From Cydia pomonella (taxonomy: Eukaryota; Arthropoda; Insecta; Lepidoptera; Tortricidae): DNA of 64,000 nucleotides. The notes under the pieces were generated by a model. That model had not been told where the DNA came from. It searched no databases and was given only the letters and a program-made list of their open reading frames with translations. The position numbers and the translations under genes are program-made. Where the stretch lies: NCBI RefSeq assembly GCF_033807575.1, contig NC_084717.1:9549692-9613691 (forward strand), written 5' to 3'. Shown here one piece after another: positions 13,161 through 25,299 of this stretch (within the stretch, counting starts at the first letter, position 1; the number at the start of each line of letters is the position of its first letter).

Positions 13161-13651
13161 TAAGAGGAAAGGGGACGGCCATTTCTCCACGTAACGTAGT
13201 CCCCATTTTCTTTTCGTTTCTCTCTGGATATTGACATTAAGGAAAATATTCTTACATATTTTTTTATTCTTTTTTTGTTTTACAAAGGAAGTTAAATATT
13301 ATATTATGAATCAATAAATCGGTAGTTATTGTAAATGGGCACATCACTTGTTTTATAATATAGTGGTAATCATAAAAAATATTATAGGCACATTCTTACA
13401 TAAATTGATTTCAATTTAATGATTATAGTAAAAATTAGGAGCGGAAGACAGTTTTCATACAAATTTTTAAATGTTTCTAACTTTTATAATATTTAAAAAT
13501 TCGAGAAAACTAAAACCTAGGGGCATAACTGTGGTTAATATACAAAAAAAATATGTTAAAATATTTTCAATAATGTTAATATCCAGAGAAAATTAGGACT
13601 ACGTTTGTATGAAAAGGCGATTTCACACGGGTCCTCCACTATTGTCTTAAT
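13161..13651. mobile_element. Long-palindrome MITE family, copy 2
   Basis: The right arm contains AATGTTAATATCCAGAGAAA, CTACGTTTGTATG (13599-13611) and GGGTCCTCCACT. The left arm has CTCTCTGGATATTGACATTA. At about 490 bp this is the longest copy and may hold extra sequence in the middle. Confidence 0.72.
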
Positions 13652-13803
13652 TAATAATAAATTACGTGAGGATAAAAGCGTATAAAATTAATGACATACG
13701 TGAATATCACACATTAAATAGAGTGAGAGTAGTAGTTTATTTAAATGTATGGATATTAATTAAAATAATTGAATAGAAATAAAATAACTCCCTAAGAACT
13801 AAT

Positions 13804-13880
13804 AACGCGCATGTAACTCCTCTGCCTACAGTGCTTACCATCAGGCGGGCCGTATGCTAGTTTGCCACCAACGTAGTATT
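13804..13880 (+). repeat. Lepidopteran interspersed repeat (GCGCATGTAAC family), short copy
   Basis: It reads ACGCGCATGTAACTCCTCTG, then CTTACCATCAGGCGGGCCGT, then TTTGCCACCAACGTAGTATT. It matches the end portion of the copy at 57955-58090. Confidence 0.6.
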
Positions 13881-15422
13881 AAACAACTCCGTTATTTAGA
13901 TTTCTGCAAAACCGACTGAGCTAATTTAACGGCTCATTTGTATACTTAACCTTCAACCGAAATGAAAATTAAACAGAAATCTCTTCTAAACTTGGCCTCA
14001 GTATTTTTCTCTCGAAAATCCACTCCAATATTATTATAAGGGAGCTGAATAAATTTTCTAGAGGTAACTAACATAAAGAAAGAAGTAGGTAAGAAACGAG
14101 AGCCTGGAGCAACAAATCTCCATTTTACCGGATTAAAGCACCTCGGTGTTTTATATAATAGCCGCGGTGTGAGAGCGCCTGAATTTTTTACTTGGAGTAA
14201 AGTTGCGAGCCGATACTTGCAGGCGCTTTGTTGCAGTTCAAATGTTGCAGGCTGCAGCCTACCGAAAAACTACGGCTGATTTGAGGTGTTTTGACAGATT
14301 TCTGGTGGCATTGTGTCGCTTAAAACTCAGATAAATCGATTCGACCCTCTAAGCAAATAATACCCTATTACCATTTCATAATATCGAAATCGCATAATCT
14401 GACAGATGGATTTATTCGAGTTTGAAGTTAAGCGACTCAATTGTGGCACATTTTGGAAATATTTATTAGGCTGATTATCTAAGTTTATTTAGTCATAATA
14501 TAAAAATATAACACCCACAAACATCTGAACGCGCCTCTATTGTCAAGGCGTTAAAGTGTCTGTTCGGATATCATTGAACACCTCGGCCGCTCTGATTATA
14601 TCATAGCGACTGTACGTACCGCATTACGGTAAAATTGCGATACCTTTGATTTTTTAAGCATTTCGATAATTTTTACTATAATATACTCGTATATATAAAT
14701 TAAATACCTATCTAATAAGAAATTTCATAATAAACTTTCGGCTGTAAAGTATTTAACTAAAGTACCTAAATTCCTAACAACATTTCAAAAGTGAAGTAAA
14801 CAACCCTTCATAGTCCGGATTATTTCAGAGACTAGGGAAAGCCATCACAATTTCTTGTATAAAATTTTTAATATAAGTTACGGAAGTGCCGTCAAAGTTC
14901 ACGAATGTTGTACATTTTTATTTGCCCTCCCTTGTTCCGGAAAAAATGAATTACTTTTAACTTTTTTCTCATCCAGTTTCGAAAGAAAGCTAGTTAAAAT
15001 CGCTATCTGCCTATGATCGCATGTACCTCGAGGGAGAAAGGAGCCGGTAAATCTTGCAAATTGTTCGTTGTTTTATTATTCTCAATATTTTGTTGGCCTT
15101 AAAGGAAAACCGGATATTAGTTCTTTCCTTTACCATACTGAGCGCTAATTTAACAAAAACTGAAAAAAGGAGGAGAGACCCTTTAAGTAATATTGTGTTG
15201 ACTAAGAATCTTAATACAACAATCTAGGTACTTCCTGTCTTTACTTTTTCTAATAAGAATACGATTTATGAACTCAAAATGAGAATTTAAATTTATCGTA
15301 GTTAATCCAATGTAGGTACTAGCCCCGATGCATATGGTCTCGTCTAGTCAGACTATTTTTTGAGGTTCTCTTGTTTGTATAAAAATAACGTATTAATTAA
15401 AAAACTAAATTTTAATGCTAAT
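13881..15422. other. No gene recognised
   Basis: AT-rich sequence with a modestly GC-richer segment at 14150-14290 (TTGCAGGCTGCAGCCTACCG). No ORF or repeat end is identified. Confidence 0.6.
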
Positions 15423-16115
15423 ATTAATGTCCAAGATAGGTCTCAGGATCAATCAAGCAAAAACCGAATACCTTCACATGAAATGATACAAAAACACGCG
15501 AGTTCGCCGTGACAGCCTTCATGTGGAGGGTACCGTCTATCAGGGTGTTGACAAGTTCCGCTACCTCGGATGTACAGTCACCGATACAAACACCCGGGAG
15601 GAGGAGATTGCACTTCGCATTCAAAACGCACTACGATGTAGTGCAGTTGGTGTTCAGGCTTCTCAGTAAGAGTAGGCTGTGAGGCCTAGACACTAACTCA
15701 AAAAGAGGAAAGTCAGCTCCTGGTAGCGGAAAGAAAAGTGCTCAGGAAGATCCTGTGACCTATCCGAAGTGACAATGCCTCCTGGAGGATCCGGAAAAAT
15801 TCCGAGATCGAGGAGTTGGTGGCTGAGCCCAATATCATCGGCGTAACTAAATCCCACAGACTTCGCTGGCTTGGTCTCCTACATGGGGGAGGATCGGGCA
15901 GTCAAGGAAGCGTACTTGGGGCGACCAACCGGCCGTCGAGCGATCGGGCGCCCCAGGTACCGCTGTAGTGATGTCGTGGAGGCGGATCTGCGTCGGCTGA
16001 ATGCCAATTCATGGCAGGATACCGCGCTGGATCGGGACAGGTGGCGTTCTCTCGTTTCGGAGGCCAAGGTTATTTTTGGATCGCTGAGCCAAAGCAGTTA
16101 GTTAGTTCATATTAA
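15423..16115 (+). pseudogene. RTE-like LINE reverse transcriptase C-terminal remnant
   Basis: Disrupted + frames encode GLRINQAKTEYLHMK near 15445, then GVDKFRYLGCTVTDTNTREE near 15547 and EIALRIQNALRC. An open stretch at 15871-16101 contains YLGRPTGRRAIGRPRYR, VVEADLRRLNANSWQDTALD and RDRWRSLVSEAK. This is the C-terminal half of a widespread invertebrate endonuclease-reverse transcriptase. Stops and at least two frame changes lie between the blocks, and part of the middle is deleted. It ends in GCAGTTAGTTAG, a typical tail. It is dead and noncoding now. I am confident of its LINE origin but less so of the clade. Confidence 0.85.
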
Positions 16116-17573
16116 TGTACTTTAACTTTATATAAATATTCTACAACAACTAAATCCAAATACAACAAATACCATTTGTACTAAAAGAAATAATAGCGAG
16201 CTTTTTTTCGAGTAGGAATACAACGTGTTCTCGTGGCTATTGCCAAGAAAAGTAACCAGGCTCTGCCAATGAACTAACAATTTTGCTTCGAGACCATGCA
16301 TGCAGAAGTGCTGTAGGAAAGGACAACATAATGTGAACGTTTTTTTTTAAGTTCTATTATTAATCAATGAAAGTCTCGTGCAATTTTATTATAAGATCAA
16401 AATAAACTAGATTAAACATTACTAATATTACGGTTCCCATTACTGAGTCCTTTGACCTACACGTGTAAAATGTATTAGAATAAACAAAATGTTTGTGTTT
16501 AACTAGACGAACTTCGCTGAATCGGGACTCGTACCTACGTTTTAATTTATTGGGACTATCTTCAAAGTTCTCATCTGAACCTGTAATTTTGCCGATTTGA
16601 AACTGAATACAAAATAACTACTTTACAATGTTATATTAAACAGTAGCTCCACTCAAGGAGCAATAACAGCCATGAATACTCCTTCATAATGAGCTGGGAG
16701 CACCGAAGCTTGCTCTGTAGAAAACAAGTAGTTTGAAACAACGCGAAACATTTTGATAATAAGGTATGTTATCAGATAGTTAATATAGCTTTCGGCAGGC
16801 ATGAATTATAATATTACAATAATCCCTGAGCATTATTAGCACGATGAAAGACGAATTAATCTCCCGATTCAGCCAACTTTCAACTTTACGACCCTATCAT
16901 AAGCCTGTCAACCGAAAAGCAATAAACAAGGTCTAAGCCCGGCGGTTTCAAATAGTTCGCTTGCATGTCGCTACATAGGAACAAAGTACGGGCAAGTAAT
17001 TAAACTGAACTTAATTAAAGTCCCCATAATACAGTAAGCAAGCTACGACAGCACGAACAACGGACATTCTCAAGTCCTGGCAAGTTTACCGACAAACCAG
17101 GGAACCCAAAGTTGCCAACTTTGTTCATAATTCCCTTTGAAGAATCCGCTTTGATCTCACTTTAAAAATAGGAATTAGAATGTGCACTTGAATTTGACAA
17201 GGCTTTGTCTTACGTCTTATAATTATTTTTTTAAATGCCGGCTCGGCGTAGAGCATCGTGCCTACTTCATTTGTTTTGACTATGAAATAATAATTAGTGC
17301 ATTAATTAGAGTTTAATTTAAATTTGCATCTATACCTTACTTAGGGAAGTCAGAGAGATATGACCAGGTGGGAGAATTGTCCCGTTTTATTAAAAAAGGT
17401 GCCAAAATCTTTTATCTTTTATTTATTTTATCAGCACTCCAATACCGCTTAACGATAACTGTCTGGACATGACACGTGCAGGCTAAAAAAATAAACATTT
17501 ATATTTTGACACTTTTCTTTATATAATGGTTCAAGTCTCCCACCTGATCTAGTCTCCCGCGGACTCCACGTAT
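16116..17573. other. No gene recognised, low-repeat sequence
   Basis: The part from about 16,650 to 17,180 shows no repeat hallmarks and a more even composition than the rest. It could include conserved noncoding DNA, but I cannot show that from one sequence. Confidence 0.45.
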
Positions 17574-17705
17574 GGTCGGTTGCACCACACCGTCTGTCTC
17601 CGTTAATATGTTAATAAAATTGTATAGGAATTGTCATAGTTCACTGCTGAGTGACGTTGATCTATCCGTCAACTGTGGTGTGTGTGGTTGTTGGTGCAAC
17701 TGACC
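17574..17705. mobile_element. MITE with GGTCGGTTGCACCA ends
   Basis: GGTCGGTTGCACCAC at 17574 faces TTGGTGCAACTGACC at 17691-17705. A weaker 10-bp inverted pair just outside it (AGGTGGGAGA at 17366; TCTCCCACCT at 17536) may mark a neighbouring element. Noncoding, and of a recurrent lepidopteran type. Confidence 0.65.
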
Positions 17706-19865
17706 CATAGAAGTATATGCTATTACCGATTACAGTCGAGTTGGACTTATTAAAATCAGTAATTAAATAGATGAATGAGTATGAGTATGAATATGAGTTG
17801 AATTTTATTGCTAATGTCGACTCCATACCCCAATTTTCCATACCTGGCTATTAATGTTACCGTGCGATAAAAACTCCAATGCCTTCATTATAAATATAAA
17901 ATGACTACGAAAGTATGACATTTATAATGGCACCTCCACACTGTGTCCCGTCAAAGTTAGCTTAGACATGTAGACGTCCTCTACCTACTAATAGAAATCT
18001 GTTAATATTCTACTGAAATTAAAAAAATAATGGAAGGAAGAACATTTTCAACGAGATACTAACTTATAGATCTACTTTGTTCGATTTGGCTTATTACTAG
18101 ACGCATTTTACGACAAAATACAACATAATTCGAGAAAAGATTAAAAAATTCTCAGTGTAATATAACTATGATATTTTCTCGACCACACAAAATTGATTTT
18201 CAAAAATATCATAAGTCCCCGGGTAAATCCACGCCTATCTAGCAGTCTCCGGTTCGGATCCTTTCGTATGAAATCATGGTACAAGGTATGAGAATATGCG
18301 ATAAAAGGTTAGGCTCATCCACTCACTATAAACACAATGCAATTCAAAACATTTCATAAAATAATTTAATTTCTTACCTAGTTGTAGGCACACGGCACAC
18401 CCGGTTAAATGTATAATGTAGTGTTAGCAACGTAATCAGAAGTTTTTTAAATAGGCAATAAATAAGTTATTACTGGAAAAATAATCAAAAAGTAAGATTA
18501 GTATTTTTCCATGCTGACTCTGTTTTAGTAATTACATGAACGAAATTGCGTAGGCTATGAATTCATACAGAAAATGGCAAATAATTGGACAATGTTAAAC
18601 ACTCTAACATTTACATAATTCGTATTTTGGGAAAATCATTAAAGGATAAAAACAAATTATACAGCTATTATTAAACCCAGACGAATTGAGATAGCGGTTA
18701 GCTAATTAAGGGCCTGTAGGTTCGTGTTTATCTCTCCCTCTCTCGCGTAAGCGTAAACGAGATGGATGTGCGTGCTCGGGACCGCGGATATCATGTTTTT
18801 GAATTTAAATTTTATGTGTATTTTAATAATAAAAGTGATTGCCGAGTTCAAGTAAAATATTGTTCTTTTTTAGAAATAATTTTCATATATTTAGTTTTGT
18901 GCAAAATTTATTATGTTTTTCTGAAGTGCATTTTAGACCTATTTGGGTGATTTTTTTTCTATCGAGCGAAAGTTAAAAACTCAGGTTCGAATCACTTAAG
19001 TCCCTAAAATAAAGGCCTCAAGATTGCTAATTAAATGTTTGGCAACCGTATTGTGATCTAAAAAAGCGCTACGACTTTTCAAAAACTCCTTTTTTTAGCA
19101 TACTGCACCTTAAAGGCACATTATTTATATTTCACTTTTGTACCAAAAAGACAGATCGATTATATATGAAAAAAAAAAATTTTTTTTAGTCTTCGCAAAT
19201 GTATCCCTCTCTTTCTTGTAAGCTTTAATATTTATTTCTTACAATACGGAATGTTAAGTTTTTTACGGCACTTCGCTCTGCTGTTATATATTCTAAACAG
19301 TATGTGAGGTGCATTTGCTAGGGCAATACTCGTACCCAAGGACCCAGCCCACTAAAGAATTATGATGTCAGTGGCTTGTTAGGAATATTAAAATGTAGCT
19401 TATATTATTGCAGTGAGGCCGAAAAAGTATACAACTATTAAAATCACAGTCAAAGTACGGCGATCTGTCCATAAACATATAACTAAAAGATAAATTAAAA
19501 GATAATTTGAAAATAAGACATAAAATAATAATGAATAAACGTATAATAAGTTAAGTTATACCACTTAATTTTTGAAACATTGATAGGTTACAGAAGATTT
19601 TTTTAAATCTTAATTTTTATAGAGGCTTCCGTACACTCGTGGTGACGATGCCAGCCTCATAGGATAATTCACGTACTAGCCCTCAGACCTGGTTACAGCA
19701 GATAACATAATTTAAAGTACAAAGGCGAACTTTTCCCTTCTCTTCTCTTCCAACTAACCTTAAATAGTAATTAATATTATACAACAAGTACGAGTAATCT
19801 TACATTATTACATGCTATAAAATACCTAAAATACCTTCCAATTAATGCTTTGTCTTAGAGTAATA
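17706..19865. other. No gene recognised
   Basis: AT-rich, with scattered poly-T/poly-A runs (for example near 19,170). The 62-codon ORF at 18762 has no recognisable domain. Confidence 0.55.
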
Positions 19866-20094
19866 CTTTTTTGGGGTTCTTTACCAAGGTAAAACGGGAC
19901 CCTATTACTAAGACTCTGCTGTCCGTCCATCCGTCTGTCTGTCTGTCACCAGGCTGTATGTCATGAACCATGATAGACAGTTGAAATTTTCACAGATGAT
20001 GTATTTCTGTTACCGCTACTTATACCAACAAAAAATACTAAAGATTATAGATAATAGTACGGAACGAGTCCGACTCGTACTTGGCCGGTTTTTT
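19866..20094 (-). repeat. CCGGCCAAGTGCGAG-family repeat, minus-strand copy
   Basis: On the plus strand it reads AAAACGGGACCCTATTACTA, a CCGTCTGTCTGTCTGTC run, and finally GTACTTGGCCGGTTTTTTAA. This is the only full minus-strand copy of the family in the window. Confidence 0.86.
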
Positions 20095-23060
20095 AATGTA
20101 GCTTTTAGTGACGCCACTGACTGGAACTGTCTTAAATTAAAGGCGGTAATGCGTCCCAGAGAATGCCAGAGTGCAGTGAACGATTTATCATATGATCGGT
20201 GTTTGTGAGGCGGGATAGAGCGGGAGGAACCACTTGGTCTGAGAACGAAATGACGAAATTTGCGGAGGCCAAAAAATCTTGTTGAACGGTTCCGCGTTAA
20301 GGTTTCATTTTTTGCAAACATGACTGTTCTTAGGCCAAGATCCAAAATTCCTACTTTACAAAGTTCCTAATTAATCGAAAACACAATAAATGTACGGCAT
20401 CATCGGCTATGACTCGTTCCCTCTAGCGCCTAACGCCAACAGATCTGACCGCGGCCGGCTGGCAAACACCGATATTAGTTTTCTGTGTAAGCAATTTTCG
20501 TAAGTGTCCCCTGTTATTCCGTCGTAATACCGGCCTTACTCGAGCCCGCGTTGATACCGCATGTCACTTCTTTATTGAAACATAATAAAAACGTCCCAGT
20601 ATTTTCATAGGATTTATTGGTAATGTTATTGGTAATAAATCATTTTTGTGTTTTCGCAGGATGGCAGCCTTTATAAAGATTCTGGTGATGCTTGATTTGA
20701 AAATGAAACTAAATGTACTTAGGCACCTAATACAATTATTTGTATACCAATATTAATTACAACAACAAACAAAGCCTAAGAATAAACAGAATAAACAAAC
20801 AACAACAACAACAAACAACAGCACGAGTGGTAGGGCTATTGGTACGAGTACAACATGATTATAAAATGTTGAAAACAAAGGTATTCAATTGTGGGTGGGG
20901 TACTTCTCAAAAGAGCAGTCAGACTCAACTCCGTCAGGCTTTTCATATATTTAGTATAGTTTGACGGACTTTAGACGCAGGCACAAATCTTGAGAATGAC
21001 TCAGGTATAGGTATGTGTAACAAGCTTCAGTCGAATTCGAATGTTACTTACTCGTATTTTATCAAACTACGGCTGGTGCTCCTTTGTCTTAAATTTAATT
21101 CAGCCCGTAATTCAAACTCGCTATGAGAATCAAGATTAAACAATGAATAAAACATCAAACAATCTAAAACCCAATCTTGGTTAGAGTTATGTTTGTCTTT
21201 TTGTGACATGGAAAAATTGCTTCATGAACTAATTTTCCAAGCACAACATTCCTTATACGGGGACGGAGCCTCGGGCCAAGCAAGCATTTTTGGACAAAGA
21301 CCCGCGAAACAAGGCCGGGATAATCAGATCGGGGTTCCGTCCTTGGTAATGAGGTAACTTGTTATTGCAATTATAAGCGCAAAAGTAGTTTTTCCTTGCG
21401 TGGCGAGGAAATATTGTTTAAAAGCTCCTTATAATACTTACACGCAGAAACAAATCTGGTATACCTATAGTAGTAAATCTGGGCCTTGAAGTAGTAATAC
21501 ATATATTACACATGCTTAAGCTTGATCACTAGGACTATAGATGTATTATAGAAATAAATATAAAGCAATGAACATTACTTGGGTGTAAAATATGTAAAAT
21601 CTTTGATCATTACCGTTTTGCGCGTACTGGTTCGCACGTTTTACAGACACGTAACATTTAATTTCCATCACACCGCGCCCAGAAACCGACCGTAAATATC
21701 AAACAGAAAAGTTATTTCGCGCGGCCAACAGCTGGACAAAATAGCTTTTCCTTTCGTTTCCCGTTTTTTTGTGCTGAACCCTAAAAAGCCAGCGCTGTTT
21801 AATGAAAACTCTGTACCGCAATACGCCGTAGGGGACCGCTTTCACTGATTGCTGAATTTTTCCATAGCCTGTATGAATATTTTTATAGCACAAAATGGCT
21901 TTCCATATCATGCGAACTTTGACAGGACTTTGATGAAATGAAAAGGAACGTGCGCTTTAGAGTGCCTAAATACATTAATATTTTCAGTTGATCCGTAGAT
22001 TTAATAGGTAAAACCTTTTTTGAAAATGGATTTAAAATACTCTTTTGTAGTAGTCCATTTCGTAATAATACGCATATTTTGTTTGTTTTTCATAGCGTAC
22101 CAACTCAGAGAGCGTGCTTTAAATGCAATCTATTTAAACCCATTAACAAAACACACTTTACTTACATAACTTGACTTACATAAGTAGCAACGATATTACT
22201 TCCCAGAAACTTAAGTTACTTAAAATTCTCTATTCACGTAGTAAAAGGCAATTTAAATACATTCTAAATTCCAAGCTAGTCATAAGTGGAGCACTAGAAA
22301 GATTATATGGCAACGTATCGCAAAGGAAGCTTAATAGCGTCGAAAGGTGAGCGTCGGAATTCGCAATAAGCTACCTTTGTCTGGCAAGCGTTCCTTCAGG
22401 TACATGCATTTCGTGAACAAAGTGGGTAAACAGTAACACTGAAATTTTCTTTTAACTGCGACACTTGTCTTGTTAAGAATGTGTTGTCTAGTAGTTTATA
22501 GTTTTGTATTTATATCTTGTTCTGTATGTAGGTATGTAGTTGTCAACATTTTAACTGTCGTTTTGTTTTGTACTTTCGTTTATTTATTTTTACGTGTCAA
22601 TCCTTAGTGTAAGCACAGAAGATCTTAAGACACAGTATATTAATCCTTGCAAAATTTATTGGTTTAAGAAATTATTAGTTATCCATTTTGTTTCAGTTTT
22701 GGTAACGAACGACTCTGTTTTGGATCTTCGTGCCTAAATGTGGACATGCATTTCTTTCTTTCTAATTGTGATAATGATTTCATGAACGTATTAGATATAT
22801 TACTTAACAAATGACGTGACGTGACTGGACGTGTGCAAAGAAATTATTGAAAAAAAACGTGCTCAGATTTTTTTGCCATTGCAATGGTTATGATATAAAT
22901 GGCATTTGCAGTGTGCAGAATTTATTGAAATTTAGTCTTGCTCAGAAATATTTGGACAGCTTCGAAATATCTGATGGCGACTGTACTGTAAAATAGTTTC
23001 ACCTACTCGCAATAAATAAATCCATATGAACATATGAATATAAATATAAAAGTAGATAAC
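20095..23060. other. No gene recognised
   Basis: It contains a CAA-rich low-complexity tract at 20,760-20,822. Several 70-110 codon ORFs overlap repeats or run against each other and show no domain. No repeat ends are identified between 20.3 and 23.0 kb. Confidence 0.5.
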
Positions 23061-23282
23061 GTCTTCTTCTTCGTGAGCTGTGGTAATAAGACGGAACAAA
23101 ACCTAGGAAAAGTTTTGTTCCGGCTTATTGCCACGGCTCATGGGAGGCTGGGATCCGCCCAGCAACTAATCCCGAATATTGGCTTAGGCACTAGATTTTA
23201 CGAAAGCGACTGCCACCTGACCTTACAACCCAGACGGGAAACTAGGCCTTATCTTACTTATATTAGGATTAGTCTGGTTTCA
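23061..23282 (-). mobile_element. tRNA-derived SINE, body part (3' half), minus strand
   Basis: The stretch contains CTTATTGCCACGGCTCATGG, GGCTTAGGCACTAGATTTTA and CGACTGCCACCTGACCTTAC. These match, with changes, the SINE body at 29955-30189. Its promoter head lies at 23603-23757, so an insertion at 23283-23602 splits the element. The end nearest 23061 carries an extra inverted copy of its own terminus (23074-23102 against 23112-23140). Confidence 0.8.
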
Positions 23283-23602
23283 ATTCAATTCAATACTTTA
23301 TTTCCAAGAATATGGTACATACACTGTTGGTTAGTAGAAGGTATTAGATCAGCATATTCTGCCGGCATGCATCGGCGTAGAAATATTTACATAATTATTT
23401 ACATGAGGAGTTAAATTAAACATTAAAATTCAAAGTCAGTATAAGATTAGCAAAATTAATTAACAATTCATAATAAATATCAATTTAAAAATTCATCAAC
23501 AGAGTAATAACATTTACCAAGCAACTACTGAAACATTTTTTTTTAAATTGACATACCGGTAGAGTTTAATATTTTAACAGCCGTATTGCAAGCATTTGAC
23601 TA
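23283..23602 (-). repeat. LINE 3'-end insertion splitting the SINE
   Basis: It begins CAATTCAATTCAATACTTTA, so its reverse strand ends with GAATTG-type tail repeats after a polyadenylation-like TAAAG stretch. It is about 320 bp, AT-rich and noncoding. The SINE consensus resumes on its right side at TTTTCCTTTACCG. A few SINE bases (CTCACG in the other copy) are missing at the junction, and no clean target duplication is visible. Confidence 0.55.
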
Positions 23603-23757
23603 TGTTTTCCTTTACCGAAAAGCGACTGGTAAATATCAAATGATAAATCATACATAAGTTCCGAAAAACTCATTGGTACGAGCCAGAGTTTGAACTTGAA
23701 CCGGCGACCTCTGGATTGAAAGTCCCACGCTCTTACCGCTAGGCCACCAACGCTCTA
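23603..23757 (-). mobile_element. tRNA-derived SINE, promoter head part, minus strand
   Basis: Read in reverse, the head is AGAGCGTTGGTGGCCTAGCG, then GTAAGAGCGTGGGACTTTCA, then the B box. The polymerase III A box TGGCCTAGCGGT is at 23735-23746 and the B box GGTTCAAGTTC is at 23692-23702. The spacing is tRNA-like. It is not a functional tRNA gene, because it continues directly into SINE body sequence (CCAGTCGCTTTTCGG). Confidence 0.85.
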
Positions 23758-24360
23758 GGAAAAAGATAATGTAAGCAATTTAATTAAGAATCGACGTAAC
23801 TTTCAAATAAAATTAAATAATTAGCAGTTATACCAACAAAAACATTGTAAACAACACAGAAGCACAAAAAAGCTAATTCTACTTTCACATTTTTTCAACT
23901 CATCAGCAAATTTGTCCTCAATTAAGTGGCCAAAGTTGAATAATAAATCCACGCGACTTCGGTCTTTAGCCAGGGCTTGTGGCTGATTACTCCCCCATCG
24001 GTTTTCATGCTTCGTTAGGAATGGAAAAACTTCAGTCCCTCCGGATCAATATTAGCAGATTGAACTTTGACGGCGGCCATCGTATTCAAATTACTAATTA
24101 GTAATTTGGTTGAAGTTTCTGAATATATTAGGCAGATTTGAATATGCATTGTTTGATCACGGCCCTAATTGGGTCGCGTGCTAGTTTTGTGGTAAATTTT
24201 CAATTTGAAAATGACGTGTTAAACTAGGCTTACGCTATGTTATTCAATTATCATTTGGCCAAACAATTACGTCAAATTAATGAAACGAAAAGTGTACATT
24301 TATTAGTATACCAGCCTCAGTCTGCCAATTTGCCCTTATCTTTAATCTGCTTAATTAATG

Positions 24361-24700
24361 AGAAAGCTTAGTACTTAGTACCAGTGGGGCGACACTGATC
24401 CTTTCGGACATTCTCGGCTCCGTTCGGTTCAGCATTGCTGTAAGCAATTATTAGGGTTGGCACAACTAAACGTCCCTTTGCATGCACAACCACAGATAAG
24501 ATAATGAAGAGTATTGACAGCCCTAAATAGCTGAAAGGGATAGTGCCATACGTTAGAATAGGACAGCATAATTCGTCAAACTTTGGTCTTGTAGGATGTG
24601 TCACTTCTGTACGGTAGGACTATTAAACCGTACCGTACAGAAATGAAACTTCCTACAAGACCACTATTAAATAATTTTTAGTCTGACGAATCTGTCGGTC
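24361..24700. repeat. Interspersed repeat with terminal hairpin
   Basis: GTACCAGTGGGGCGACACTG and GATAGTGCCATACGTTAG are sequences I recall as repeated in moth genomes. The right part is a strong foldback: TGGTCTTGTAGGATGTGTCA at 24584 pairs with AACTTCCTACAAGACCA ending at 24663, with a short loop near 24620. Confidence 0.5.
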
Positions 24701-24780
24701 ACCTGTGGCGAGTTTAACATTTTTTCCCAGCGCCGCTAAAGAAGTTTTCACTTCGAAAAAATTACAATATTAGTCGGATA

Positions 24781-25299
24781 TTACGAGGGGCGTTCAATAT
24801 ATTCTCAGTATTGATACCTTCCGACCCTTTTTAGTAACTAATTTAATACTGGCCACTATGAGGCATTCATTGACATTAAGGAAAGCAATTAAAGAAAAGA
24901 GGAGGGGAAAGTTAACTAGGGGTGTTCTGCTCCTGCATGACAATGCTCCTGTCCATACTGCTCAGATCGCCAAGGCTGCGGCTCGAGAATCCGGATTTGA
25001 AACTATAACCCACCCGCCGTACAGCCCAGACTTAGCACCAAGCGACTTTTTTTTGTTCCCAAATCTTAATAAAGATCTCCGAGGATATCGATTTTCTGAC
25101 GATGAAGCATTGAAGGCGGCAGCGGAAGAGCATTTTGACACTAAAAATAAAACATATTTTTACGACGGTCTTAAAAAATTTATTGACCGATCTTTTAAGT
25201 GTAAAAACATAGGAGGGGAATACATTGAATAATAAAAATATTACCTTTATCGTTCTCTTTTATTTTCATACATATACCGAGAATATATTGAACACCCTA
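24781..25299 (+). mobile_element. Internally deleted mariner element
   Basis: The left end CGAGGGGCGTTCAATATATT follows a TA. The right end, in reverse complement, reads TAGGGTGTTCAATATATTCT. GTTCAATATATTCTC is identical in both. The 519-bp element keeps only the C-terminal third of a transposase (next entry), against about 1.3 kb for intact mariner. The first few bases of the right terminus differ or are lost. Confidence 0.85.
24858..25232 (+). pseudogene. Mariner transposase C-terminal catalytic remnant (DD34D)
   Basis: The open frame of 124 codons contains LLHDNAPVHTA and THPPYSPDLAPSDFFLFP. The aspartates of HDNAPVH and APSDFF are separated by 34 residues. That is the second and third catalytic aspartates of a mariner DD34D transposase. 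The first aspartate and the N-terminal DNA-binding domain are absent because of the internal deletion, so the product cannot transpose. The ATG at 24858 lies inside the original protein and is not its true start. The frame has stayed open to the natural stop, which suggests the deletion derivative is fairly young. Confidence 0.9.

Noticed and set aside
15424..15624. Minus-strand 66-codon ORF
   Set aside because: It is the antisense shadow of the LINE polymerase fragment encoded on the plus strand.
17366..17545. A second MITE next to the one at 17574
   Set aside because: Only a 10-bp perfect inverted pair supports it, too weak to call separately.
20016..20345. 109-codon minus ORF as a gene
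   Set aside because: Its C-terminal part overlaps the minus-strand repeat copy at 19866-20094, and no domain is seen.
23034..23414. 126-codon ORF as a gene
   Set aside because: It spans the SINE body and the inserted LINE tail, so it is a chance fusion of two repeats.
23692..23757. Functional tRNA gene on the minus strand
   Set aside because: It has tRNA-like promoter boxes but reads directly into SINE body. It is a SINE head.
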